Below, piece by piece: positions 1-8,631 of a stretch of 57,382 nucleotides of DNA (position 1 is the stretch's first letter; each line of letters opens with the position of its first letter). Below the pieces are notes generated by a model, which saw only the letters and a list, made by a program, of their open reading frames with translations, was not told the origin of the DNA and made no database searches. Source of the DNA: an uncultured Bacilli bacterium (GTDB lineage: Bacteria; Bacillota_I; Bacilli_A; RFN20; CAG-826); assembly GCA_944358865.1 (NCBI GenBank), contig CALVRV010000006.1, positions 1 to 57,382 on the forward strand, read 5' to 3'. Position numbers and translations under genes: made by a program.

Positions 1-2
1 TG

Positions 3-827
3 GAAGCTTGTCCTCAACGTATAAAAATTGTTAGAATTACTCGAAAAGAAGACACAAACGCTTTTTCTATTCTAAGTAATGAAAAATTTGATGAGGTTTG
101 GAACGATCCATTACTTAAGTACTCAAACATTATGTCGAGTTTATTTTATAAAGTTGTTGTGTTATGCGAAAGTGATTCGGATTGTAAGATGTATTCTATT
201 GTAGAGAACTTTATTAAGCAGACTGAAGGAAAGTATTCTGAAGTGCTTTTTATACACTGTGGTGGTAAACATCGCATTGCGAAAATTTCAACTTCGATGC
301 GTGCACTAAATATTGATATTCGGTTGATTCTAGACATTGATGTTTTAAATGATGAAACGATATTTAGGAATATTGTAAAAGCATATGGTATTGATTGGAC
401 GAGTCTCCAAAGTGATTATAATATTATCGTTTCAAACCTACATAGTCCAAAGGAAAAGATTAACAGAAATGATGCTAAAACAACAATCAATAGGGTATTG
501 GACGCCTCTGAGAATCAAGAATTATCTAATCTTGAAATAAAAGATATTCGATCAACCATTAGTACAATTTCAAAATGGGATGCTTTGAAATCTTATGGAA
601 TTTTAGCTATTCCAGCAGGTGATGCACGTGTCGCATTTAAACAATTGGAGCAAATACTACGGAAAAATGGAATATATATTGTCCCAGTTGGCGAACTAGA
701 GGGATTTGTGAAGGAAGTCGGTGGCCATGGTCCAGATTGGGTTAACAAAGTTCTTGAAAGATACCCCGATTTAAGTACAGAAGTGTATGTACAGATAAAA
801 CAATTCATTTTAGAAATGAATCTATGA
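3..827 (+). CDS. OLD-family AAA ATPase/TOPRIM nuclease, C-terminal part (5' end outside window)
   Basis: The reading frame is open from the first bases, so the first internal ATG (132) is not the start; the visible 274 residues are the C-terminal portion of a larger protein. From the ATG at 132, residues 7-18 read KVVVLCESDSDC, the E-x-D-x-D lead of a TOPRIM domain following a beta strand, and residues 65-70 read LILDID, the second acidic motif. This pattern plus the C-terminal GELEGFVKEVGGHGPDW stretch matches the C-terminal nuclease half of overcoming-lysogenization-defect (OLD) ATP-dependent endonucleases, which often act in phage defence. The ATPase half would lie upstream of the window. 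It neighbours a decayed integrase, suggesting a mobile or defence island. The defence role is inference; the TOPRIM call is fairly strong. Confidence 0.8.
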   Translation, partial: EACPQRIKIVRITRKEDTNAFSILSNEKFDEVWNDPLLKYSNIMSSLFYKVVVLCESDSDCKMYSIVENFIKQTEGKYSEVLFIHCGGKHRIAKISTSMRALNIDIRLILDIDVLNDETIFRNIVKAYGIDWTSLQSDYNIIVSNLHSPKEKINRNDAKTTINRVLDASENQELSNLEIKDIRSTISTISKWDALKSYGILAIPAGDARVAFKQLEQILRKNGIYIVPVGELEGFVKEVGGHGPDWVNKVLERYPDLSTEVYVQIKQFILEMNL

Positions 828-835
828 AATTAAGA

Positions 836-868
836 ATCTCAAGCTATCCAAGTGCTGTAGCTTGGGAT
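836..868 (+). terminator. Stem-loop after the OLD-family gene
   Basis: An 11-bp stem (836-846 with 858-868, one G-U pair) with an 11-nt loop lies just after the stop at 827. The T-rich tail is not immediate (a run of six T is at 884-889), so it is a weak intrinsic terminator candidate, or a hairpin left by a mobile element end. Confidence 0.4.
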
Positions 869-884
869 TTCCCACTGTCAGAAT

Positions 885-1440
885 TATTTTTTGTCGCGGG
901 CTTGACATAAGGGTGCCGCAACTTGTGAAAACGAATGACGGGAAGATTGTTCTGCACAAGAAATGATTTGAAATGCGTCGTCAGGGTGGCGAGGCGGATA
1001 AGTTTGCCTACTTTATCCACACAAACATAATCTCGATACAGCCGATTATAGTATTGCCACTATTTTTCGGCGCACTTTTGCCGCTCTCTTTTCAAAATTA
1101 AGCAGAATATCTTTTACGATGGGTAACAGCAGCAAAGTTCGCATACTCGATTGATTTTTCATTTTGTCCTTTGTAACCAAAACTCTCTTTCCAATAACCT
1201 CGCATTGCACTACGGCATGGTCAAGCGTTATCGTATTATTTTCAAAATTGATCGCACTCCGACGCAAACCGCATACTTCGTCCTCCGCAGACCATATATT
1301 GCGATCAACTTATATATGTATTCGTAAGGATTGCCTTGCAATTTCTAAAAGAGCGTCAGCATCTGTTTCGTAGTATAAAATTTGGCTTTGAACTTCGGGG
1401 ATTTTGGTCGCTCCACTTTATCGGCGGGATTGATCAGTGA
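885..1440 (-). pseudogene. Decayed tyrosine recombinase/integrase
   Basis: On the minus strand three frames together read as a phage/ICE-type tyrosine integrase. From about 1440 down there is NPADKVERPKSPKFKAKFYT, broken by an in-frame TAG after LTLF. A frameshift near 1275-1290 restores EVCGLRRSAINFENN (the R-I catalytic region), which continues openly to about 1046. A further shift near 1040 leads to the NNLPVIRFHKLRHP segment, the H-x-L-R-H catalytic box, at about 905-950. At least two frameshifts and one stop mean it cannot make a full protein. Its base composition is visibly richer in G+C than the surrounding genes, consistent with import and decay. It probably belonged to the same island as the OLD-family gene. 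Confidence 0.85.
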
Positions 1441-1581
1441 TAAAAGCAATATAATTTTTACGAATTGGTTATTTTTATATTACCGCTACCACGAAGTTTG
1501 GATTAATTTATTAATATCTTTTGAATATGGAAATAATATTGTTTAAATTCAATAAAAAAATATAAAAATAGATTTAATTTA
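1441..1581. other. Intergenic AT-rich stretch
   Basis: Between the integrase remnant and the GNAT gene the sequence is AT-rich with no coding pattern. Together with 828-1440 this is the only gap above 300 bases without an intact gene. Confidence 0.5.
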
Positions 1582-2088
1582 TTAGCTATCTTTAAAGGAT
1601 TCTTTTGGATTAGCTAAAAATTCCATATTTTGGAAATTGAATTTTTTAGTTTTCCCGACAATTGAAGTAGATAAGGTAATTGTATCTATAGAGGTGAAAC
1701 CTTGCTTATAATATAATTTTAAAGCACTTAGATTATTAGGCGCTACTTCGATTTGAACACGTGGATTTCCTTTTGCTAAAACAATTTCTTTAATCTTTTT
1801 TAAAGCAAAACTTGCTAATCCTTTTCTTCTAAATTCTGGCTTTATATAAAGATATTCAATGTTATTTGTATAGCCATATTTTTCATTAACAAAAGTAAAA
1901 CCAGCAATGTTATCATCAAGCATAATAAGATAGCCAAAGCATTTTGGAGAAAGCATTCTTCTTATGTCTTCTAAAATATCTTCATCGCTTGCTTCAACTA
2001 GTTGAGTATGCCAAAAATCTTTAAGCATTAACGATAATTCATTTAGATCACATAAAGCAATTTTTCTTAAACTTTTTTTATTTGTCAT
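1582..2088 (-). CDS. GNAT-family N-acetyltransferase
   Basis: A 168-residue protein with the acetyl-CoA-binding motif A of GNAT enzymes: YLYIKPEFRRKGLASFALKK, where RRKGLA is the R/Q-x-x-G-x-G/A pyrophosphate loop, followed by a motif B-like NNLSALKLYYKQGF. Substrate unknown. The longest frame starts at a TTG at 2115, but that codon sits inside a 15-bp inverted repeat that looks like the terminator of the upstream operon, so the ATG at 2088 (MTNKKS) is preferred although no clear ribosome binding site precedes it. It lies downstream of the four-lipoprotein operon on the same strand and may be transcribed by readthrough or its own weak promoter. Confidence 0.8.
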   Translation of the reverse strand: MTNKKSLRKIALCDLNELSLMLKDFWHTQLVEASDEDILEDIRRMLSPKCFGYLIMLDDNIAGFTFVNEKYGYTNNIEYLYIKPEFRRKGLASFALKKIKEIVLAKGNPRVQIEVAPNNLSALKLYYKQGFTSIDTITLSTSIVGKTKKFNFQNMEFLANPKESFKDS

Positions 2089-2103
2089 AGTTAAAGCATA
2101 ACA

Positions 2104-2149
2104 AAAAGTTTGCAAAAAAGCAAATTTTACGCCGTTTTTGCAAACTTTT
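2104..2149 (-). terminator. Terminator of the four-lipoprotein operon
   Basis: A perfect 15-bp inverted repeat (2104-2118 with 2135-2149, 16-nt loop) lies just beyond the last lipoprotein stop (2178). Read on the minus strand the stem ends in a T-rich tail, as expected for an intrinsic terminator. Confidence 0.7.
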
Positions 2150-2177
2150 CCAAATGAATTGCAATTTTATTTATTGA

Positions 2178-3959
2178 TTAAATAATGTTATATTTTCCAT
2201 CTAAACATGTTATAGCGTTATCTGTAATAGCGGTTCCATTATGCCAGTTAGATGATAATTGTATCTGTTGAAATTGTTTTATTGTGCCAAGGTAATTTAT
2301 TGTTAAAGAATAAGTTTGATCTGAACTTGGCATATCTAGATACATGTTTTCAAATGCATCTCCTATGCTTTTTAAAGTGGTTGGTAAGGTAATTATAAAG
2401 ACGCTTCTTTGATACATAAAAGATGCGTTTTCTAATCTTATAACACCTTCATTTACAATAAAATCAGCATTAGTTTTGCCCATAGGATAGGTAATTAAAA
2501 TTTTACCTTCATCCGTGTTTTGATATAAAACAGAATCAATAATTTCAAAATGTTGATTTTCTTCTATTGTAAAATTATTATTTTGACCTAAACGTAAAAT
2601 ACCTGCGAAAGGATTATAACCTATTTTAGTTAGACTACTTGGAAGGTTGATTGATTCAATGTTATTTGCACGTTCAAAAGCGTAATTACCAATTTCTTCT
2701 AATCCGTCATTGAAATTAACCTTTACTAGGTTAAAACATTGAGAGAATACTGAATTTCCAATCCTTTTTAAAGAATTAGGAAATGTTATGCTTTCAATAG
2801 GAACTGAAACAAATGCTTGATCTTGTATTTCTAATAACCCTTCATTAAATATAATTTCTTTTAAATTACGGCAATAATTAAATGCGTATTCAGGAATTAT
2901 TTGTAAACTTGAAGGAATTGCAATAGATTTTAAATTAGAACAGCTATAAAAGGCTTGAACACCAAGAGTTGTTAAATTGCTAGATAAAATAACTTCTTCT
3001 AGAGCAGATTGTTGGAAAGCAGAGCCACCAATATCTGTCACACTATTAGGAATAGTTAAAGTTGAAATATTGCTATTTGCCAAGGCGTATTCATCAATTT
3101 TTTCTAATCCGTTATTTAATTGTATTTGTCTTACATTTCTTAAATTAGATAAAGCTTCAATTCCAATAATTAATGTATCATCTAAAAGAGTAATTTCTTG
3201 TTTTTGATAATTTTCACCAGCTTTAATTAATTTATGATTAATTTTGTCATATAAAATGCCATCACTAGATATAAAATTAGTGTTTGCATCATCTACATAA
3301 ATGTTTTCAAGCGAATAAGAAGCAGAGCCAAACGCATAGTCTTCAATTTCCTTTACATTTTTACCTATTTGATAAGAATGAACATCACGATTACTTAAAG
3401 CATAACCATCTATTTTTGTGACTGGATATGTAACATTATCGATAATTACTTCATCAGGTATAATGACTGGATCAGGAATTAAAGTTACATTTGGTTGTTC
3501 ATATTTAACCAAAGTGGCTTCATTATTTTCTATTATGAAAGAAAAATCATCAATGCTAGTAGCGATTTTTTCAAAATAAACATCAACAATATTATTGCCT
3601 TGGCTAACATTAAAAATATAATAATTGTCTCTTTGTTCCATATTTTCTTGATTTATTAATATGCGGTCAAGATAATATCCAAAAGATTTTTGACAATCAA
3701 TAACTACAATATCACCAACATCAACAACATCATCAAAATTATCACTATTTAAAATAACACCATCAAAATAAGCATTAACTTGACCATCACCATAAATATT
3801 TATTTCAAATGATAATTTATCATCGTTTTGACTTGTTGTTGTCGTAGATGAAGAAGTAGATTGATTAGATGAAGAAAAGTCATTAACAGTGCAACTAATT
3901 AGGCTAAGCGAAAATACCATTAATGATAACGCAAATAAATGTCGATATTTGTTAGTCAT
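2178..3959 (-). CDS. BspA-like leucine-rich-repeat (LRR_5) surface lipoprotein
   Basis: A 593-residue exported lipoprotein. The signal peptide ends in the lipobox LISC with Cys23 as the lipidation site, followed by a Ser/Thr/Asn-rich linker (about 24-46). Residues about 50-130 look like one InlB/Flg_new-type beta unit, and from about 165 onward there are serial LRR_5 units of the form L-x-x-I-x-x-x-A-F-x-x-x-x-x-L-x-x-I-x-x-P. These are typical of BspA-like adhesins and surface proteins of gut bacteria. It is the last gene of an operon of four lipoproteins (12-nt gap to the previous gene) and is followed by a terminator. The role in adhesion or substrate capture is inferred from the family. 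Confidence 0.88.
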   Translation of the reverse strand: MTNKYRHLFALSLMVFSLSLISCTVNDFSSSNQSTSSSTTTTSQNDDKLSFEINIYGDGQVNAYFDGVILNSDNFDDVVDVGDIVVIDCQKSFGYYLDRILINQENMEQRDNYYIFNVSQGNNIVDVYFEKIATSIDDFSFIIENNEATLVKYEQPNVTLIPDPVIIPDEVIIDNVTYPVTKIDGYALSNRDVHSYQIGKNVKEIEDYAFGSASYSLENIYVDDANTNFISSDGILYDKINHKLIKAGENYQKQEITLLDDTLIIGIEALSNLRNVRQIQLNNGLEKIDEYALANSNISTLTIPNSVTDIGGSAFQQSALEEVILSSNLTTLGVQAFYSCSNLKSIAIPSSLQIIPEYAFNYCRNLKEIIFNEGLLEIQDQAFVSVPIESITFPNSLKRIGNSVFSQCFNLVKVNFNDGLEEIGNYAFERANNIESINLPSSLTKIGYNPFAGILRLGQNNNFTIEENQHFEIIDSVLYQNTDEGKILITYPMGKTNADFIVNEGVIRLENASFMYQRSVFIITLPTTLKSIGDAFENMYLDMPSSDQTYSLTINYLGTIKQFQQIQLSSNWHNGTAITDNAITCLDGKYNII

Positions 3960-3971
3960 TAGATTATCTCC

Positions 3972-5501
3972 TTATTGATTTATTATATCATCTAATGAGA
4001 CATTATTAAGATCTGTGAATGTAACATTAATTGTGCCATTATAAATAATTGCGTTCATAGTGTCAACATAGGCATAATCAGCGTCTAAAGTTGATAAATC
4101 ACTATTTTCATCTAATGTAAGTGTAAATGTTGGTGCTTCTTCAAAACCATCAATTTTAAATGGTTGTTTGTCGATTAAGAAACAATCATTTAATGATGAT
4201 TTTGCATCTTCTAAAACTGTATAAGCATTATTTTCACTATCAAAAGTAAACAAAGCACCAGAAACACCGCTGATAATTGGACACAAATCACTATATACAT
4301 ATTTGCCATTATATCCGTTGGCAAATAAGATATTTCCTTCGCTATCAGTGACGCCATTTTCTACTAATTGATATGATTGAGAATTTTCATCATACATATA
4401 AGGATATAAAGTATTATCAGCATCACTTAAAGGAGCAAGATAATAGTCGTTTTCTAAATTAATATCACTTGTTTCATTTTCTAAGACTTTATGAACATAA
4501 ATTTCACGATTAGTAAAATAATAATCAAAAATTTCACTAAATTCTTCTGTTGTTTCTAAATTCATGTTGTTAGCGCTATATTGATTAGTGACACGCATTT
4601 TAAAACTACTATCTTTAAATTTAGCTAAAGCATTAGTTAAAATATTAGCGTCATTATTTTCTTCATAAGGAGTAACGTGTTTTATTGTTTCTTGACCAAT
4701 GTTAGAAAAAGTAAAACTAATATCATTAGTTATCATTGAAATTGTTCCAGACATCGAATCATAACTTAATGTTGCTGCAAGAGTAACAAACATTTGGCTA
4801 AAAACGCCATTATCAACACGAATATAAGCTTCTGTTGGTAAAGCATAGGCACCTGTATTTAATGAATAAAGTAAATTATTAGTGACTATTCCAACTTTGT
4901 CAACGTTTAAATCATATCTAGTATAAGATGAAACATTATTATTTAATGTAAAATCTTCTTCAATAAATATTTTAAAGAAATTATAAAAACCGTTATCTGC
5001 AAATGTTAAGCCTTTAGTAGAAGAAGATACAGAAGTATCATATGTTTTTATTATTTCGTTTGCGTAATTTATTTCTTCACTATAAGCATAACCATCTTCA
5101 TCTTCAAAAAAGACATATGGTCCTTCAGCGGTTACTTTTTCATTATGAATGTATTGATAAGAATGTTTATAAAAAGCATTTTCGCTTCCGCTATTAAAAC
5201 TAATATCAGTAAAATATGTGTTTTCTTCAATTGGATCACCAACAGGAATATAGGAACCATTAACATATCCAGCTTGATAACGTTTTTGAATTACGTTACC
5301 GCTTATAGAAAATCCTTTTAAAAGATTTAACATATTTTCTTTAATAATTGGATCATTAAATTCTTCTACTTCATTTTCGCTTGTAAATGGTGGAGTGGAA
5401 GTTGAAGAATTAGATGAAGAAACATCATTAGTTTGACATCCTGCTAAAGTCAAAAGTGCTGTTAGTGATAATAAAGCAATTTTATTTAATTTCATTTTCA
5501 A
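3972..5501 (-). CDS. Surface lipoprotein, two-part fold, paralogue of the next gene upstream
   Basis: A 509-residue protein with lipobox LAGC (Cys22) and a Ser/Thr-rich linker. A strong Shine-Dalgarno GGAGGG lies 8 nt before the ATG at 5501. I do not recognise a named family. It shares order and motifs with the 5510-7006 product: both have NLLKGFSISG / NLRNGFTLEG near the N terminus and FTFSNIG / LTFSNIG followed by PYEENND / PYKEEND and a second A-L-A-x-x segment. This suggests two tandem beta-rich domains per protein and a gene duplication. The spacing to its neighbours is 8 and 12 nt, so it is co-transcribed with them. Function unknown; extracellular, membrane-anchored. Confidence 0.8.
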   Translation of the reverse strand: MKMKLNKIALLSLTALLTLAGCQTNDVSSSNSSTSTPPFTSENEVEEFNDPIIKENMLNLLKGFSISGNVIQKRYQAGYVNGSYIPVGDPIEENTYFTDISFNSGSENAFYKHSYQYIHNEKVTAEGPYVFFEDEDGYAYSEEINYANEIIKTYDTSVSSSTKGLTFADNGFYNFFKIFIEEDFTLNNNVSSYTRYDLNVDKVGIVTNNLLYSLNTGAYALPTEAYIRVDNGVFSQMFVTLAATLSYDSMSGTISMITNDISFTFSNIGQETIKHVTPYEENNDANILTNALAKFKDSSFKMRVTNQYSANNMNLETTEEFSEIFDYYFTNREIYVHKVLENETSDINLENDYYLAPLSDADNTLYPYMYDENSQSYQLVENGVTDSEGNILFANGYNGKYVYSDLCPIISGVSGALFTFDSENNAYTVLEDAKSSLNDCFLIDKQPFKIDGFEEAPTFTLTLDENSDLSTLDADYAYVDTMNAIIYNGTINVTFTDLNNVSLDDIINQ

Positions 5502-5509
5502 GACCCTCC

Positions 5510-7006
5510 TTATGCATAAACAATATCAAAACTTGGTTTTGAATCTCCTAAATCTGAATAAGAAATGACCATTAAACCAGAATAGCCATTGCTATCAGCG
5601 TATTTAATATCAATATGATCAATACAAGTTTCATCATCGTTTACATAGATTCTTACATCATTAACATAACCTTGATTAACTTGATTAAATGTATCAAGAT
5701 AACTCATAAAGATATCTCGAGTAATATATGGAAGATTATCTTCTGTAGGTGAATATGAACCATCTTCATTAATGTTGAAAATATCAGCACTTAAAATTGA
5801 TAAATCATATTTTAAATCAGAATAAGAATATATATTATCGATATTGGAATAATTACTTGGATTTAAATAAAAAGTATTAGTAATATCATCTAATTGATAC
5901 ACTCTTAAATTACCATTTGGAATAGCTTTTTTTAAGATGTAGTCACTTAAAGAAGGACTTGTTGGTGCACTTTGACCTTCGCTTAATGTATAGGATTGTG
6001 AATAAATACCTTCATCTTCACCCATATAGTAGGAAGTCAAATAATTATCTTCACCAGAGTAAACACCATTAATATATGGTTCAATTTTTCTTGTAACAGT
6101 AACTTCTTGTTTTTCAACCATATTTGCAAGAGCGTTTCTTAATGGATCGTTTTCTTCTTTATATGGTTCAACAGCGATTAAATCTTGACTAGTCGCAGTG
6201 CCAATATTTGAAAAAGTTAAATCTACTTCATAGTTATAACGAATATAAGTTTGATGATATGGATCATCTTCACTAGGAACAGTAGAAGTATGATTAGAAT
6301 CAATATTTTGTGAAACAATAGTGGCTTTATCTAAAGTTCCGTCATGAAAATTAAAAGTACTTGTTTTAAAGACGATATTTTGTTGATAATCTTCAACAAT
6401 TGAAAATAATTGTGTAAACAAAATTGAAGTTTTTAAATTGCTTAATGTAAATCCTTCATCACCTTTAACAAAATCTTCTCTTTGTATTAAGGTAAATGGG
6501 TTAAGTAATCCATTTGTGCCATAAGGAACTAATTCATTGTTTTCATCAACCGCGTAACCAGTAACTAATTGATTGTTATAATCTAGATAATTTAAACCAG
6601 CATATCCATCCAAGTTATAGACGTTTTCACCATAATAATATACTTTAGTAGTAGTGTTGTTTGCTTCATCTTCTATAACTTCATAATAACGACGGTCTAA
6701 ACCAGTATATGATTCACTATTTTCATAATTAATAGTAACTGAATAAACAACCTTATCACTACTTAAAAGATTGTCTGGAACTTGAAAATAACTATCAGCA
6801 AAATAATTTTTAGTAATTGTTAATGTACCTTCAAGAGTAAATCCATTTCTTAAATTATCTATTGTATCATTTATTAACTCAACGTCACTATTTTGACTTG
6901 ATGTGTCTTTAGAAGTAGTTGATGATGTTTCTGTTTGAGCTTGACATCCACTTAACGCTGCTAAAGATAATAAAATAGTAGGTAATAAAATTTTAAATTG
7001 TTTCAT
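5510..7006 (-). CDS. Surface lipoprotein, two-part fold, paralogue of the next gene downstream
   Basis: A 498-residue protein with lipobox LSGC (Cys21), then a Ser/Thr-rich stretch to about residue 42. AGAGG lies 8 nt upstream of the ATG. It is related to the 3972-5501 product by the shared LTFSNIG block and the following acidic PYKEENDPLRNALANM segment, which starts a second repeat of the same domain type. No enzyme motif is visible. It is translated from the same operon as its neighbours (19-nt and 8-nt gaps). Substrate-binding or structural roles are possible but unproven. Confidence 0.8.
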   Translation of the reverse strand: MKQFKILLPTILLSLAALSGCQAQTETSSTTSKDTSSQNSDVELINDTIDNLRNGFTLEGTLTITKNYFADSYFQVPDNLLSSDKVVYSVTINYENSESYTGLDRRYYEVIEDEANNTTTKVYYYGENVYNLDGYAGLNYLDYNNQLVTGYAVDENNELVPYGTNGLLNPFTLIQREDFVKGDEGFTLSNLKTSILFTQLFSIVEDYQQNIVFKTSTFNFHDGTLDKATIVSQNIDSNHTSTVPSEDDPYHQTYIRYNYEVDLTFSNIGTATSQDLIAVEPYKEENDPLRNALANMVEKQEVTVTRKIEPYINGVYSGEDNYLTSYYMGEDEGIYSQSYTLSEGQSAPTSPSLSDYILKKAIPNGNLRVYQLDDITNTFYLNPSNYSNIDNIYSYSDLKYDLSILSADIFNINEDGSYSPTEDNLPYITRDIFMSYLDTFNQVNQGYVNDVRIYVNDDETCIDHIDIKYADSNGYSGLMVISYSDLGDSKPSFDIVYA

Positions 7007-7025
7007 TTTTTCTAACCTCTTTTAT

Positions 7026-8501
7026 TTAATTTTTCCATGTAACAGTTATTGTTAAATCTTCTTTGACCATTGAGAATTGTAAAACATTACCATTTAGTTG
7101 ACCTTCCCAACTTTCCATTTCATCGCCATTAAAATAAACTTTATCAACTAAAAGATCGCCATTTTCAAAAGTCACTGTGACTTGTTGAGTGCGGTGAGCA
7201 GTAGTGATAATATTTCCATCTTCATCACAAATAGTAGCAGTAGCGTTACTATCTTGTGGGTCAAAGACTATAGAATAATAAATATATTTTGCAGTAATTG
7301 ATAAATTAACATCTTTATCAGCAAAAGTAATTGAATAATAGCCATCATCATTTTCTGTAGCAGCAACATTATCAATTAAAACGTCATCAATTTCATATGT
7401 TCCTTCATAAATAACTTTGATTGAAGTTTTAAAATAAATTGTCGTGCCACTTTCAAATCTACTTGTTGGAGCGTAGAAGTCTAAAATTTCTTCATATTGG
7501 CCATTATTTAAACGATAAAAAGTTGTATCGATAAAATCATCAACGTTTAAATTAACTAAATATGAATCACTTGTAACAACTTCAGTTTTGATATTGACAG
7601 TTACATCATGATTTGGCATCGTAAAACGATAACCATCATTATTTTCAATGATTCTACCATCTAATGTAACTTCAACAACTTCATAATTAAATTTCGGTGA
7701 TATTTGCATATAAACATTTGTACCTTGTGTAACACTAGAAGGTTGAATTTGAGATAAAGAATATTCATCAATTAAAATAATTCCTTCGCTATCAAAGGCT
7801 TCACTATCATAAACTAAATTTACAGAATATGAAGCAATAGGAGATATTTTTAAAGTAGCTGCCTTGGCAGGCATTGTAAAAGTAAAATATCCTTCTGATT
7901 GTGATAATTGAGTGTCATCTAATGTCACACTAAGACTAGTTGAGGCACCGTTGACCTTTAAAAAATATGATTCATTTGGTTCTAAATCATAAACATTTTC
8001 ACTAGTTGGGAATACTTCCATACTATCTTTTAAACCAATGACAATAATTTCTTCGGAATCACTTTCATTTACAACAGTCAATGGATAAGTATCTAAGATT
8101 ACATCTGTAGTTAGGCAAGAAATTGTTACATCTTGATTAGGCATTAAAAAATAATATGACATCGAACCATCTTGCATGACAGTTACATCACTAACATCAA
8201 CATTGACGGATTGAACTTGCTTGCCATCAGGAACGCTTACAACATCAACATCAACTCTTTGTCCGCTTTGAGCAGATAATGGTTCAATATTTAGTTCAAC
8301 ACCATTAGTTTCACCAACAGTGATTTGAAATGTTTGAGCCTCGCTTGTGGTCGTAGTAGTGGAACTATCAGAAGATGTACCACTTGTTGTAGAAGATAAA
8401 GAAGAACTATTTTCAACAGTGGTACAAGAAGTAATAAGTAAGATTGATGCTAACCCTAGGGTTAATAATTTTATCTTACTTTTCATAGTTTTATTTTCCA
8501 T
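7026..8501 (-). CDS. Lipoprotein with InlB/Flg_new-like beta repeats
   Basis: A 491-residue protein and the first gene of the four-lipoprotein operon. The lipobox ITSC gives Cys26, followed by a Ser/Thr linker to about residue 55. The rest is about five repeats of roughly 80 residues, each ending in a version of M-P-x-x-D-V-T-x-x-I (MPNQDVTI, MPAKAATLKI, MPNHDVTVNI, FADKDVNLSI, MVKEDLTITV), typical of bacterial InlB B-type / Flg_new repeats in extracellular stalks. A Shine-Dalgarno AAAGGA lies about 9 nt before the ATG at 8501, which supports that start over the internal ATG at 8486. A spacer or display role is inferred. Confidence 0.85.
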   Translation of the reverse strand: MENKTMKSKIKLLTLGLASILLITSCTTVENSSSLSSTTSGTSSDSSTTTTTSEAQTFQITVGETNGVELNIEPLSAQSGQRVDVDVVSVPDGKQVQSVNVDVSDVTVMQDGSMSYYFLMPNQDVTISCLTTDVILDTYPLTVVNESDSEEIIVIGLKDSMEVFPTSENVYDLEPNESYFLKVNGASTSLSVTLDDTQLSQSEGYFTFTMPAKAATLKISPIASYSVNLVYDSEAFDSEGIILIDEYSLSQIQPSSVTQGTNVYMQISPKFNYEVVEVTLDGRIIENNDGYRFTMPNHDVTVNIKTEVVTSDSYLVNLNVDDFIDTTFYRLNNGQYEEILDFYAPTSRFESGTTIYFKTSIKVIYEGTYEIDDVLIDNVAATENDDGYYSITFADKDVNLSITAKYIYYSIVFDPQDSNATATICDEDGNIITTAHRTQQVTVTFENGDLLVDKVYFNGDEMESWEGQLNGNVLQFSMVKEDLTITVTWKN

Positions 8502-8584
8502 AAATCTTTTTCCTTTCTCTTTTTTAAAAAATATAGCAAAATATTATCATATTAAATTATTAATTTAAAACTTTTTATTATTTT

Positions 8585-8625
8585 TTGATAAAATACTAGG
8601 TTTTCTTTATGTTTTGTCTTAAAAT
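8585..8625 (+). promoter_or_regulatory. Promoter region of the DUF2804 gene
   Basis: TTGATA (8585-8590) is followed after 17 nt by TATGTT (8608-8613). TAAAAT (8620-8625) ends 6 nt before the ATG and would give a leaderless transcript. Which -10 is used cannot be decided by eye. Confidence 0.4.
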
Positions 8626-8631
8626 AAAAAT

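Noticed and set aside
132-827. Complete 231-residue protein starting at 132
   Set aside because: The frame is open upstream to the window edge with protein-like sequence, so the ATG at 132 is internal.
1164-1373. Plus-strand frame of 69 codons
   Set aside because: It is antisense to the integrase remnant and shows no protein-like pattern.
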